This document shows positions 36,801-48,390 of a DNA stretch of 64,000 bases, in pieces. Under the pieces are notes generated by a model, which saw only the letters and a list, made by a program, of their open reading frames with translations, did not search any database and had not been told where the DNA came from. The stretch is from Ophiosphaerella korrae (taxonomy: Eukaryota > Ascomycota > Dothideomycetes > Pleosporales > Phaeosphaeriaceae). Within the stretch, counting starts at the first letter, position 1. Every line of letters begins with the position of its first letter. The stretch spans positions 1 through 64,000 of the forward strand of contig JALNQF010000060.1 of the NCBI GenBank assembly GCA_028456385.1. The letters are read 5' to 3'. A program made the position numbers and the translations under genes.

Positions 36801-39530
36801 AGCAGTGTCAGGATCAAATAGCATGGCTGAAACCTTCGCGATATCATCGATAGTATAAGGCGTTGACGTATGGGGAACAGTGGCATTTTCAACCGACTGA
36901 AGACCTTCGAGTAGCTCAAACACGACTTGCGTAAGTTGTTGAGAGGACAGGCCCGGGGGGTTACTGTTTTTATTGTCGCTCGGCGAATCCATGTCAACCA
37001 TCCACCTCGCTTGTTTGTATGTCAAGCCGTAGGCAGTCATTCGTCGCCAATCCTGAATGATCGTGAGGGTTGAATGTGGATCGGTAAACGGAGACAATCT
37101 GCCTCCGAGCATAGTAATGAACCCACTATACTCCACCGGATCGATGTTCAAAATGCGACAGAAGCGAACAATGCGATACAGCGATGACGCTTCTGCAAGG
37201 CCGAATGTACCGTTTACCGTTTTGGTTGCCCGAGAAATTGCGTCCAGCTGCTCTTCATTCACTCTGAGCGCTGCAAGAAGGACAGTGCGACTATTTGGCA
37301 TGTTCATATTCCCGAGTACAGCATCTTTACTAAGACCTTTTCCAGATGACGGATATTTCGTCTCACCCGATGGAAAGAGGCTAGTATAGAGCGACTTCTG
37401 ACCGCGTTCATCAATAACACACCAAAGGGGCAAAAGGTCTGAGATTGGCATGCCACATAATGCCGATATTTGTTGAATATCAGCAAGAGCAGCGATAGTG
37501 TCGCCTGTGATTCTTGGCATTTCGTCGGGGTGGTCATGGTTGTATACGCCAAAATTTGCTACGGCGCAATCAAAATCCGACAATAGCCATCCCGATTTTC
37601 GCAACAATCGCAAGAAGCTCTGCAGTGCAGACCAGTCTGACCTAGTAAGCGATCCATTCGGGTTACCCTGCGTTGGATGTCGGAGACAAAGCTCCTCTAT
37701 CTTTCCGGAAAAAGTGGCGGTGTTGTTCAGGTTAGTAAGTGCTAGCCGCCCGCCTACAAAGCGAGTCTGAAGAAGCTCCATGAGCTCATGTATGGTGATA
37801 CCTGCGCGAGGGAGAAATTGATCCTTGACGATTAGCGGTTTTTTTGGGGAGACAGGGTCTGGGACGGTGTCCGGATTCTGCTCATCCTCGGACTTGAAAC
37901 CCCAGTACTCCCCTACAGAATGACAATTAGTAAGCATCATATATGCCGATAGGTCGCTGCTAGTGCCATGGATTTCCTGGTACCATTCCCAGGTGTATAT
38001 GTGCGAGCCAGTTATGGCGGTGTAGTCTTCAAATTGCAGATTCAGAAGAGTTGCCGCGCGGGCTCTACTAAGAATACCTTGGGAGATTTGTAACAAATTA
38101 TCCGACGGGGTCACGGTCTTTTCCGTCATAGAACCTCTGCAGATAATGTAGGCAGATCCGAAGAGGTTTTGAACCTCGTAGTGTGACGATCCTAAAGCTG
38201 AGAGATACGTCCTCAATACGTCGGTGGCGCAATTGTAGGGGAATTGACTAAGCGGGAACAATTGCTGACCGACCTGATCGCGATACGCACTAAGATTCGT
38301 CTTTTTGGTCCCACGAAGTTGGTCTTCGCTGGTATCCTCCTCGCTCATGTTGTATGCTTGGATGAATGCTGGATTTCCTGAAGCCAGGCTCTTGACGAAT
38401 GATTCTAACGCCTCGTTTGCGAGGTCAATGTATGGAAGCATCACGTTTGTATTGGCGCATGATAGCTCTATATCTCTGAGATCAGGTCTCCTCTTGAGTA
38501 AGGCATCTAAGAGGCTGTGCTTTCCTGACATTTCCGTATCAATAGGGCTATTCCTCAGCATATGGAGTAGGTCGACAAAGTATGCTGCAGGCCCGGTGAC
38601 TGATGAGCACTCATCACAGAAGGTACCATACTCCTCACCAAAGAGAGTAGTATAGCTCATTACCTGCTTCGGTGCCGATGTAAGGAGCGGTTGGCCGATT
38701 GGTGAAGGTGAGGTAACTGCGGCAGGCAAAATTGCGGTTCGAGAAGCAAGCATGGCTGTCCACGCTTGTTCATTTCGCATATCAACAGTAACTGCGTGAT
38801 CATGGATACATATGGCGGCCTCCTCTGAGATTCCAAACCGCGTTATAGCTGTGACGAAAGATTTGCGTGGTGTATGAGCGATTTGTTCAGCAGAAGCGAA
38901 GGAACATTCCATTAGAGGCCCAATGTCCTCAGGAACGCGCACAAGCGCCTGTAGCCTCTGGAGTGTGTGAAAGAACGTCACCACCACGGTAGAATCCGTT
39001 CCGACTAGGCACTGCTGTACGTTTGGAGCGTCTAAGACGTTTTGGATTGGCTCTTTTCCAATATCGAAGTTTTGAGCGAGCAAGCGTTGAAAAATTTGCT
39101 CAACAACCAGTTTGATCGCGGGAGGCTGTAGCAGGATTTTTTCAGACTTTACCACACTGCAAAGAGTTGCCGTCGGTTCGAGCCCAAAAAGACTCATTCG
39201 GAAGGCTGATGCGCTAGGATTCGTGCTCCCTAGCAATTTTTGGTACTCTCTCCCAGCATCTTGAATAGTGAGGATAGCCGCATCCTTCCAGAAGAGCTCC
39301 GCAAGTTCTATATTCCCGGCAGCTGCCTCGTCTAGGGAGCAGATGAGCTGGAGTCTCTCTTGGTTTTGGGGGCTTGAAGCAGCGTCTAGGCCGATGGTGG
39401 AAACAGCTTTTCGAATGCTTCGAAATCTTTTGAGTTGTTTACGGAGTTCTTCCGGATCATCAACGAGTCCAGATAACAACCGCTGAGCTGACTCGAGCTC
39501 TGATTCTGTCAACTGCTTGTAATGGTCCAT
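30883..39530 (-). CDS. TcA-like subunit of an insecticidal-type Tc toxin complex, one intron
   Basis: Exon 1 is 39530-36776 and exon 2 is 36719-30883; removing the 56-bp intron gives about 2863 aa, longer than most bacterial TcA proteins. From about residue 291 there is a VRP1 (Salmonella virulence plasmid A-like) block with TTLFGEEYGTFCDECSS and a conserved RRPDLRDIELSCANTN segment. Around 1430-1500 come the ABC-toxin-N and neuraminidase-like regions (LYPENWLDP, YIYATDSVADLDILSYLW). Two long helical stretches follow at about 2210-2260 and 2390-2495, the second holding LYAWMDGSVRNLFYQTY. The C-terminal 300 residues match the TcB-binding/channel domain. In bacteria TcA pentamers bind target cells and form a syringe-like channel. 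No signal peptide is seen. Its divergent neighbour encodes the matching TcB-TcC part. Both exons are fully open, so it looks functional. Confidence 0.9.
36720..36775 (-). other. Spliceosomal intron of the TcA gene (56 bp)
   Basis: Two long minus-strand frames (39530-36732 and 36756-30883) overlap by 25 bases in different phases. A donor gtatgg, a branch-like gctaaat and an acceptor accag define an intron whose removal joins them in phase 1 with no residue lost relative to the conserved order. The size and signals are typical of filamentous fungi. Confidence 0.8.
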
Positions 39531-40029
39531 TTTGGATCACGAGTGGTTAATATATCGAACAGCCAGAGAGGAGATGCAAAAATATGGGAAAAGGAGAAGG
39601 TTTCTCAGATGAGGAGGGTCGCAATAAAAGGGCTGCCCTGAATATGCGTACGTGAATCTTCACATGTGTAAATCATGTACGTGGTGGGGAGACAAGTTTT
39701 TACCTCGATATGCACCTTTGTGCGTGGGCGACGCGACCTCAGCTCACCTGCTTGCATGGCAGCGGCGACCGCTGATGAAGACAGAACCACAGGAGCCCTT
39801 AAGTTGCTATTATGGATGGGATGATGGGTGCAGGATGGATGGTGACCAGGCTCCTTGACTGGTGGCGGCGCAGTGGTATGGCGATGCAAACGCAGGATGG
39901 CGTGGTGGTGTGATGGTGTGATGGCGTGTTGGCGCTGTTGCACGACAGCATGAGGGATGAGGGCAGTTAGATTGGCTGCGTCTTGGCGGTAGACCCAACC
40001 ACGGGACCACCTGTTGCGAGTCCCCAAAT
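39531..40029. promoter_or_regulatory. Shared divergent promoter region of the two Tc genes
   Basis: The start codons of the TcA gene (minus) and the TcB-TcC gene (plus) are about 500 bases apart, or 590 if the alternative TcB start is used. The region holds an ATTGG (CCAAT on the other strand) at 39971-39975 and a purine-pyrimidine biased patch with repeated gtgatgg units near 39898-39930. The arrangement suggests co-regulation; no specific regulator site is recognised. Confidence 0.5.
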
Positions 40030-43000
40030 ATGAAGCATGCCGTGGAGAAGCCATGCTACATTCTCGGTCGGCATTACCAATCTCTAACAAAGGCGCATTC
40101 ATTTCAAGGGAAATCCGGCAACATGCGTGCATCTCACAGCTCAAGCGCGGAGCTGCCGAATCAAACTTCACCAGAAACCTGGCCAAGGAAACACACCTCC
40201 TGCGAATTCAAAGATGATTCTAGTTCCTCGGCAGTAGCTGGCCGTGGAGGCGGCTCCCTCCGAGCGATAGGCGAGGCCTTTCATGCCAATCCTGTCAACG
40301 GAACTATGTCTCTCATCATCCCAATCTACACTTCTCCAAGTCGTTCTTATGCTGCTGTCCCAAAACTCTCATTGCGCTACGACTCTGGGAATGGGAATGG
40401 CCCCTTTGGACTCGGCTGGCAGTTGAGCCTGGGCAATATCTCACGAAAAACAGCTCATGGAATACCAAAGTATGTAGATAACGATCTATTCCAGCTTTCG
40501 GATGTCCAAGAACTTGTCCCATTCATGCGTCCAGTGGATTCCGGAGAAAGTTCGGGGTGGACTCCCGACGAAGTGCGAGTTGGGGAGTACATTGTTCGAA
40601 AATATCGACCACGAGTCGAGCCTGGCCCGTACCGAATAGAGCGATGGACGCATCATGCAGACGCCAATGACGTGTATTGGCGCTCCCTATCAGGCACTGG
40701 AGTCACAACCATCTATGGAAGTACCGAAAATTCGCAAATCTGTCAAAGAGAAAACGGTCTGAAGCGAATCTTCTCGTGGTTGGCATGCGAGACTTACGAT
40801 TTAAACGGAAACCACACAATATTCACCTACAAGGCGGAAGACTCTGCTGGTGTAGACCTAACTGCTGTGTGTGAAGTCAACCGCAGAGCGGAAGATAGAA
40901 CATCGCAGAGGTACATCAAAAGCATCAAGTATGGAAACCGAACACCCAACAGATCACTGAGTACCTGGGACGTTCGCGAGATATCCGAAGAGGAGAAAAA
41001 AGCGGGCTTCTTATTTGAGGTTGTGTTCGATTATGGTGAACACGATCGCTCCATGCCAACTCCGCAAGAAACGCAAATTTGGAGTGTCAGGAAAGACCCC
41101 TTTTCTACCTACAAGAGCGGGTTCGAGATTCGAACGTGTCGGGTTTGCAGGCATATTATGCTGTTCCATCATATGCCCGAGAAGCTGAACAGTGTGAGAG
41201 ACTGTTTAGTCGCATCCATGGACATCGCGTATGAAGAGACGGAATCGCTTACTATGCTGAAATCAGCAAAGGAGACCCGATATATCCTAGATGGTGAAGG
41301 TGGGTTCTGGAGCCAGAGTTTCCCACCTCTTAACTTCGGGTATAGCAGCATCCCCCAGTTGGATAGCTTGCCTCTGCGGTCGGTGGATGCATCTTCAATC
41401 CTGAGCCTGCCAGGAATCGATAAAGCGCGTGCTCGGTGGGTGGATCTTGACGGTGAAGGTATTCCTGGGATTCTAGTCATCAGTTCTGGAAACTGCTGGT
41501 ATTACCACAGGAACAACTGCCCCGGATCTCTACCCTCCTCTGGGAATGCATTTGAACTGCCTCATTTGCTTTCTACCATGCCGAATGGATACTCGGATGG
41601 AACTGAAATAGTATTTGAGGACCTCGATCGGAAGGGGAGATTGTATGCAGTAATAATGGACTCTTCAGGCGGTGTTTGTGGCTACTTCGAGCGCTCTGGA
41701 AAGGGTGACTGGACGGACTTCGTTCCGTTCCCAAATGTACCGCCCATAAACATCAGCCGCCCTGGCGTAAAGAAGCTTGATCTCACGGGGAACGGCTTCT
41801 TGGATATTCTCGATTATATCGATGAAAATGGAGATACAAAATGGTATCCTTCGCTTGGAACATCCGGATTCGGTCCTCAAATGAGTACCCCGAATCCTAA
41901 AACGAGGCTGGCCCTCGATAATGGGAATGCTCAAGAGCGATTCTTTACGGCAGATATGTCCGGGGATGAGATGGTGGATATCGTACATGTGAAAAATGGC
42001 GCTATATCCTACTGGCCTAATTTAGGCTATGGAAAGTTCGGAAGTAGCGTACAGATGCGAAATGCACCCCTGTTAGACGCCCCAGATCAGTTCTCTACAG
42101 ATAGGATCCGTCTACTGGATGTGGATGGGTCAGGGACGACAGACTTGGTATACTTTCCTACAGGCGGCACAGCGCATGTGTACTTCAATCTCGCCGGAAA
42201 TGAATGGAGTGAGCGGCACGTTATCGAATCATATCCTGCCATGCACTCACCTTCGTCGGCGATGGTTGTGGATTTGCTCGGCAGCGGAACCGGATGCCTT
42301 TGCTGGGTCGCTCCAGATTCATCAGGCGACGTGAGTCTACGCTATGTTGACTTGTGTGGTGGCTCAAAACCGCATGTGCTTACATCTTATTCTAATGGGG
42401 AGGGAATTGAGGCCAGTATCAGCTACGCACCTTCGACGGAGTATTATCAGAACGATCAAAACAACGGGACACCGTGGCAGACAAAGATTCCGTTCCCGGT
42501 ACGTTGTGTTAGCTCCATTATTGTCCACGATATAATAGCGCAAACGTCTTCCACTACCAGGTATGTCTACCATGATGGTTTCTACGACGAATTAGAGAAA
42601 GAATTCCGGGGGTTCGGCGTGGTCGAACAGTGGAGCACCGAAGACTTCGCACAGGGTGTTAAGGTCAAGTGTCAGCCACTGCCTATTCACAAAAAAACCT
42701 GGTTTCATACTGGCCATCCGATTCATACAGCTAACCTGCTAAACACCTTTCAACCGCAAAAACTGCCCTCTTCCCAACTACCAGTGGATCTGGCTACCAA
42801 AGACTGGGCTCAAGGACATCGCGCTTTGAAGGGATCATTGTTGAGGGAAGAACTCTTTAGCAGCGGTGAGACTTCTAAAAGCAGCATACCACTCACTGTA
42901 AGAGAGCTCAATTACGAAGTGCAGATGAAGCAGCCGAGCACTATCGACCACAAAGCCGTATTTGCTCTCTTACCTCGAGAAAATATTACCTATATCTATG

Positions 43001-46000
43001 AACAAAACCAAGAGGATCCGCGCATTGAACATGATTTCGCACTTCAAGTTGACTGCTTTGGCAACATCCTGAAGTCAGCATCCATCAATTATGGCCACCT
43101 CCATAGTCCGCTCACAGATACTGGAGACCGCCTGCGTCAAGAAGAATCAATCTTGACATATTCGGAAGCCGACTACACAAATTCAATTGACGAGTTAAAT
43201 TTCTTCCGTGCGCCACTGCTGGCACGATCGGGACATTACAGAGTCTTTTCCCCAGATCTCCCAAACATGTTAGAATACCACTTTCTAACTCAGAAAAATT
43301 TTGAGTTCTTTCAAAAAGCAGACGAAATTGAACAGGGAGTGGAGCCTAAGCTTGACAGGTCAAGAAAGCAGAAGCTGCTTCTCTCGGAGACAAGAGCGTA
43401 TTACCACAGTTCGGACTTGTCTACAGTGTTGCCATTTGGTATTATTGAGTGGTCATCGGCGCTTAGCCAGACTTATCGGTTTAGCTTTACTGAAAATATG
43501 CTGCGTGAGTTGTTCATTCAGAACGGTCAAGCTCTTCTTGGAGTGGATTCAGAGCAACTTCGCGAATTCCTGCGGTACGTACAACTGGGACGAGCTTCTT
43601 AAAATCTATTAACATAAACTAAAACGCACCTAAAATAATGCCTACCTTACTAATAGCCTCTACGACATCCCTGCCTTTAATTTTCTCCCCCAATACGTTG
43701 ATCTTACGCTAATATACATATCGACGAATAGGTCTTCAGGCTACGTTGATCTACAACCAAACGGGAAATGGTGGGCTCCGTCGTCCCGGACTTGGTTCAG
43801 CGTTGATCGCGAAAGCGAGCTCGAGCAGGCTCGAAGAAATTTTTATATGCCGATGGCGACCGAAGATGCTCTTGGGAACATGACGTGGGAAGAAATGGAC
43901 GACTTGAGACTACTCAAAGTACGTAAGCAGGATTGTCTAGGAAATGTGGTGGAGACCACGAATGACTACGTCATGCTCCAACCCTTCCTCACAAAGGATG
44001 CGAGTGAAAACCGAACGCAAGTCCTCTACTCGCCTCTAGGAGATATCACTGCCTCCGCTGTTATGGGGAAGGAATGCGAAAATGTTGGGGACTCCTTAGT
44101 TGGACTTGCGCCGCTCCTAACTTCTGAGCAACTTGATGGATTTATGGAAAACCCATTGGGTGATTTCACTAGAGCGATTCTAGGTAATGCAGGGTACCGG
44201 AAGATTTCCGACCTTAGCCGATTCGCGAGAATCGGCCGACCCTGCTACGATGCTGTGATCAGCCGCGACACACACTTCAGGTCGTCCGAAGCCTTGACTA
44301 GTTCACCAATGATTTCAATCAAAATAACGTACAAAGATGGATCTGGAAGGCCAGTTCAGACTGCAGAGCTTCTTGATCCTTGTAGCTCATCTCCTTTGTG
44401 GAGGTTCAGCCCACGGACCATTGTGAACAGCAAAGGCCAACCGGTGAAGCGGTACCGACCGAGTTTTTCCTCCACGCACGATTTTCAGTATCAAAGCGAT
44501 GAAAGCCATATTGCTGAAGTGGTATGGATGCGGGATTCTCTTGGAAGGGTGGTGGGCACATTGAACGCGGACCATTCATGGAGCAAAACGCGGTTCGGAG
44601 CTTGGTCGGAGACTTTGTACGATGAAGGCGATACGGCACTTGTCCAGGACCCTAGCCAGGATAGCGACGTCGGAGGGTATTTCCAAGGACTAGATGAGTC
44701 TGCATACTTGCCATCTTGGCATGGCATTCGAAGAGAAGGGGACAAATGGGATCAAGATTCTGCGGCAAAGTCATCAAAGTACAGTAACTTGCCAAAGCGT
44801 AACTATTTCGACAGCTCTGGCCGCACTTTCTTGTCTATGAGGAATGACGGCTCTCGAGATATTACCTCCCGAAATGAATACGACATCTACGGGCGCTTGG
44901 GCGGAGTGCGGGATGCTCTTGATCGACTCGTTGTAAAGAACCAGTACGACCTTCTTTCGAGACTCTTAGCACAAGAGAGTATGGACAAAGCGAAGACGTT
45001 CACGTTTTTCGATGCTTTGGGTCGCAAAACGCTTGGCTGGGATGGTAGAAGCGTCAGATCAAAGGAAGAATACGACGGGCTAGGAAGATCCACAGTATCC
45101 TACATCAAACCTGCAGGTGAGGCCGAAATGGCGATAGGAAAGACTGTATACGGGGAATCCATTCATGATGCAGCATCGCGGAACCTAAAAGGCAAAGTGG
45201 TTAAATCTTTCAGTCAAGCCGGTATTGAGTCGAATTATGATTTCGACTTCAAAGGCAACTGTCTATCATATGCTATACAATTTGTCATGGAATACAAAAA
45301 TACGCTGTGTTGGTCGGATGGAGACAGAATCCAATTGCAAAATACCACCAATATCATGGCCGCTCGTTACGACGCCTACAATCGCGCATACAGCACCACC
45401 GCGACGGATGGCAGTACGACGTCGCGCAGATATGACCAGGCAGGGCGAGAGAAAGCCGTGGAATGGAAGGGTGGATCAGATCCAGATCAAAAATGGAAGA
45501 TGTATATAAAGGACACAACCTACTCGGCCAACAACTCAAAGGTTAGCGTTAAATATGGGAACAGGTCAGAGTTGTACAACGAGTATGATGATGTTTCCCT
45601 ACGATTGAACAGGTCGACAGTCACTCGAGACGATGGTACGTGAGAATCAATTCCAAGGCATTCCTAAGTTTGCATACAATGCCCATGAGGCGAAGTTTCT
45701 GTATATTTCCGGCGTCTGATATGAAGAAACTAGGCTAACATATTCCGTCATTAGGAACTATTCTACAGGATCTCATTTACAAGTACGACATCCTTGGAAG
45801 GGTCACATCAATTCAAGATCTAGCTCCGCAAGACACGTACTTTCGAAATGCAGGGGTCCCGCCCACAAAAAGCTTCACATACGATACGCTTGGTCAGCTG
45901 ATCGAAGCTCGTGGCCGCGAAAATTTCGATGTTGACAATGGAAATGGTCAAAGCCTCAGACCGTACACCTCAGCGTCTACATATAGAGATAGCGTACCTA

Positions 46001-47259
46001 GAGCTATACCGGGAGATGGTCAGCAACTTTGTGAATATGTGGAAACATACTCGTATGACGTAGCAGGCAACATTCGTTCTATAAGTCATGCTTCACCCAG
46101 CCATCCTCAGATTGCTGGATGGGCGCGAACCTACGAATATAATGAGCCCAGTTTCATCAACACAAAAGAAGCAAACAACCGGTTGACTCGGACGACGACT
46201 AGTAAGATTGTGGAGAATTATGGATATCGCGATGAGGCAGGATTGAATGGCTGCATGACCTCCATTCCGAGCTTCCCATCCCTAGAATGGGACTTCAGTA
46301 ACAGATTGCGATCGATCTCAACCCAGAAACAGGGCACAGAGGTCGCCGAGACTACCTACTTCCTCTACGACTCTAGCGGTTCACGCTTGAGGAAAGTGAC
46401 CGAGACGAGCACGCCTGAAGGATCACAGCCGAAGAAATTGAAGGAAACGCTCTTCCTGCCTGTTTTCAAGCAATGCTTAACTTTCACAGGCGACGGCTTA
46501 ACAATCTCATCCTCAAAGCAAACTTCGTACATTAATGGAGAATCTAGGATTGCGTCTATTGAGAGGACCGGTACAGGCCAATCTCTCGAGCGCTACCAGT
46601 TCTCCGATTCTCTGGAACTCGATGACAAAGCGGGAGTCATCTCTTACGAAGAATATTCTCCCTTCGGTGCAACGACGTTTCGCACGTGCCGCGCCAATAT
46701 CGAGGCACCCAGTGAATACCGCTATGCGGGCTACGAGCGCGACGTTGAAACAGGCTTACATGTCGCCGGCTCAAGGTACTATGCTGCCTGGGTCGGACGT
46801 TGGACATCTCCTGATGTCATGGGCATTAGAGATGGTCTAAATGTGTTTGGGTATTGTAGAAATGACCCTGTGAACTTTTATGATCCTAGCGGTGGGTGTG
46901 GAGAACAAAACTTGCCACCGCGTAAGAGACCAAGTTGGCGGCCTGCAGCACAACCAGAACCTCAACCAGTTCCAGCCCAACATATGTCTCATGATCCTAG
47001 CGGTGGGTGTGGAGAAAAAAAATTGCCACCGCGTAAGAGACCAAGTTGGCGGCCTGCAGCACAACCAGAACCTCAACCAGTTCCAGCACCACCCCAACAA
47101 GTTCCAGCCCAACATATGTCTCTGGCAGCGACTGTAGGGTTCGCTCGAGGGATAGACCCAGGAGCACGTCAAGCGGCAGCTCGTTTAGCACCTCAAACAG
47201 CAGATCAAATAATAGCTAACGCACAGAGACAATCAAGATATAAGCCCCATAACAGATGA
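40030..47259 (+). CDS. Fused TcB-TcC subunit of an insecticidal-type Tc toxin complex, two introns
   Basis: Exons 40030-43574, 43732-45635 and 45755-47259 join in frame to about 2317 aa. The SpvB/TcB N-terminal block starts near residue 73 (GGGSLRAIGEAFHANPVNGT) and runs past GPFGLGWQLSLG. An FG-GAP-like repeat (IRLLDVDGSGTTDLVYF) near 690 leads into the TcdB middle regions. From about 1220 come RHS/YD repeats. The RHS core-associated block lies near 2137-2197 (AGSRYYAAWVGRWTSPD, NVFGYCRNDPVNFYDPSGG). A 120-residue variable tail follows. In bacteria TcB and TcC form a hollow cocoon that cleaves off and stores the TcC C-terminal cargo, then docks on TcA. Here both are one polypeptide. The in-frame ATG at 40123 is an alternative start. 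No frame-breaking change is seen. Confidence 0.9.
43575..43731 (+). other. Intron 1 of the TcB-TcC gene (157 bp)
   Basis: Donor gtacgt, branch-like gctaat near 43708-43713 and acceptor aatag. Removal joins the two frames in phase 2 and restores a conserved run ending in KWWAPSSRTW just after the junction. The intron itself contains stops in the upstream frame from 43602. Confidence 0.75.
45636..45754 (+). other. Intron 2 of the TcB-TcC gene (119 bp)
   Basis: Donor gtacgtgag, branch ggctaac near 45733-45739 and acceptor cattag. The junction falls between the two codon frames ending and starting around the RHS repeats, in phase 1, and the downstream frame is open from 45755 to the stop at 47259. 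Confidence 0.85.
46882..47127 (+). repeat. In-frame tandem duplication in the TcC variable tail
   Basis: A 111-bp unit from gatcctagcggtgggtgtgg (46882) is repeated from 46993, almost identical except for a few bases and a 15-bp insertion in the second copy. Each unit encodes DPSGGCGE, a KLPPRKRPSWRP-type basic segment and a Pro/Gln-rich run. The near-identity indicates a recent event. It duplicates the last part of the RHS core motif together with the start of the tail. Confidence 0.9.
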
Positions 47260-47567
47260 GAAAACGTCCTTGTTGCCATATAAATATCATTTAATAACAT
47301 ATAATTAGTAGTTGTAAAGACTTATGTAGCTAGGTAGACGAGAATGTAATATGGGGAGGAAAGCTATTATATATTTTCCTGAGCACATAGGTGATTACTA
47401 GGTGCCGTGGTGAGATGATGATCCTTCTCGTTTTCATTCCCAAACCTAGTTACAACGACACAATAGTATTAGAATGCAGGAAAAAAGCTAGTTTTGAAAT
47501 ACGCCATTTCAATGCCTATTATTAGATACTTGCGAATTATCTAGTTCGGGGCCTAGGCCGGACCTCC
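47260..47567. other. Intergenic between convergent genes, no gene seen
   Basis: AT-rich 3' flank of the TcB-TcC gene and of the minus-strand membrane protein. No repeat or frame was found. Confidence 0.4.
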
Positions 47568-48104
47568 CTACTTCACCCCAGTACCAGGCAACTCTAAAGG
47601 GCTGTGAGGGGTGTGTGCACTCATTTCCACAGGATCCACACCAATGTTCCCATACTTCACCGTGTCATTTTCGTACACTGTTGGGTTATCCTTTAAGAAA
47701 ACACTGTGCTGTTGTTGCCTCTGTCGCTGTTGTCTTCTGCGCCAAAACCAAAATGCAGCACCAACGAGTAAGCATAGGCCCAAAAATACACCAATGACTA
47801 CACCTACAACCATGCCGCCGGATACCTTCTTCTTGCGAGATGCTGATGAGCCCTTGTTTGTGGATCCTCCTGGCGTGTTAGTTGAATTCAACTCTGTGAC
47901 CACAGCGATACAATTGTTGGTAGAATCAGCGCCCATTAGCTGGCCAGGGGTTGCGCTTGCTTCTCTTGCCCATGCCGTGAACTCTTTCTTGTCATGGTTG
48001 ACCTGTTGATGCGGTGTTGAGTAGAGAGAGTTAATAGGTGTAGTATTCATAGACAAAGATAGTCTCGTACTTTCGGAATAGCGGCTCATTATATAATGTA
48101 CCAA
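47568..48104 (-). CDS. Single-pass membrane protein, probably only its 3' part
   Basis: The minus-strand frame has one strong transmembrane helix (GGMVVGVVIGVFLGLCLLVG and following AAFWFW) near the middle. A basic stop-transfer RRRQQRQRQQQ comes next, then a cytoplasmic tail ending in HSPLELPGTGVK. The N-terminal side is Ser/Thr/Asn-rich with a Cys, as in fungal cell-wall sensor-like proteins. The first in-frame ATG is at about 48089; a signal peptide and ectodomain, normally present in this class, are missing. About 200 bases upstream lies the TIR of a transposon, so the gene may have been truncated or may have an unseen upstream exon. Confidence 0.55.
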   Translation of the reverse strand: MVHYIMSRYSESTRLSLSMNTTPINSLYSTPHQQVNHDKKEFTAWAREASATPGQLMGADSTNNCIAVVTELNSTNTPGGSTNKGSSASRKKKVSGGMVVGVVIGVFLGLCLLVGAAFWFWRRRQQRQRQQQHSVFLKDNPTVYENDTVKYGNIGVDPVEMSAHTPHSPLELPGTGVK

Positions 48105-48314
48105 GTCTCGAATACATCAACATCACATTCTAGTTTTGCACTTATTGCTGCGGTAATACGATGCATCCGGTTTTGTATTCATTAAAATTTAAGGAATGCT
48201 CAGTAATAATGGAAGTCATGTAAAAGTGGAAATTATAGGTACGCGCCTGTTGACTTCTCCCGTTTATATATCTAATTTCATCAAGATTTGCTTTAGGTCA
48301 TTATAGATAACGTA

Positions 48315-48372
48315 GGTGGCAAGCGGGTCGCGCCTGCAAGCAAGTCGCACGCCCCACCAACTCTGCGTACCT
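48315..48372 (+). repeat. 5' terminal inverted repeat of the pogo-like element
   Basis: Pairs with 57595-57635. The outer 19 bases and an inner block (ending ctctgcgtacct versus ctctgcgcacct) match. The 5' copy has about 17 extra bases between the two blocks. Confidence 0.85.
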
Positions 48373-48390
48373 ATCTCATCTTATTGTATA

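Noticed and set aside
43602..43850. Separate TcB and TcC genes divided by an intergenic gap.
   Set aside because: No promoter or start context is seen. The conserved block before 43847 continues upstream without a start codon to an acceptor site at 43731.
30883..47259. The Tc genes as bacterial contamination in the assembly.
   Set aside because: Three intron-like breaks with fungal splice signals restore the frames, and fungal transposons and genes flank both sides on the same contig.
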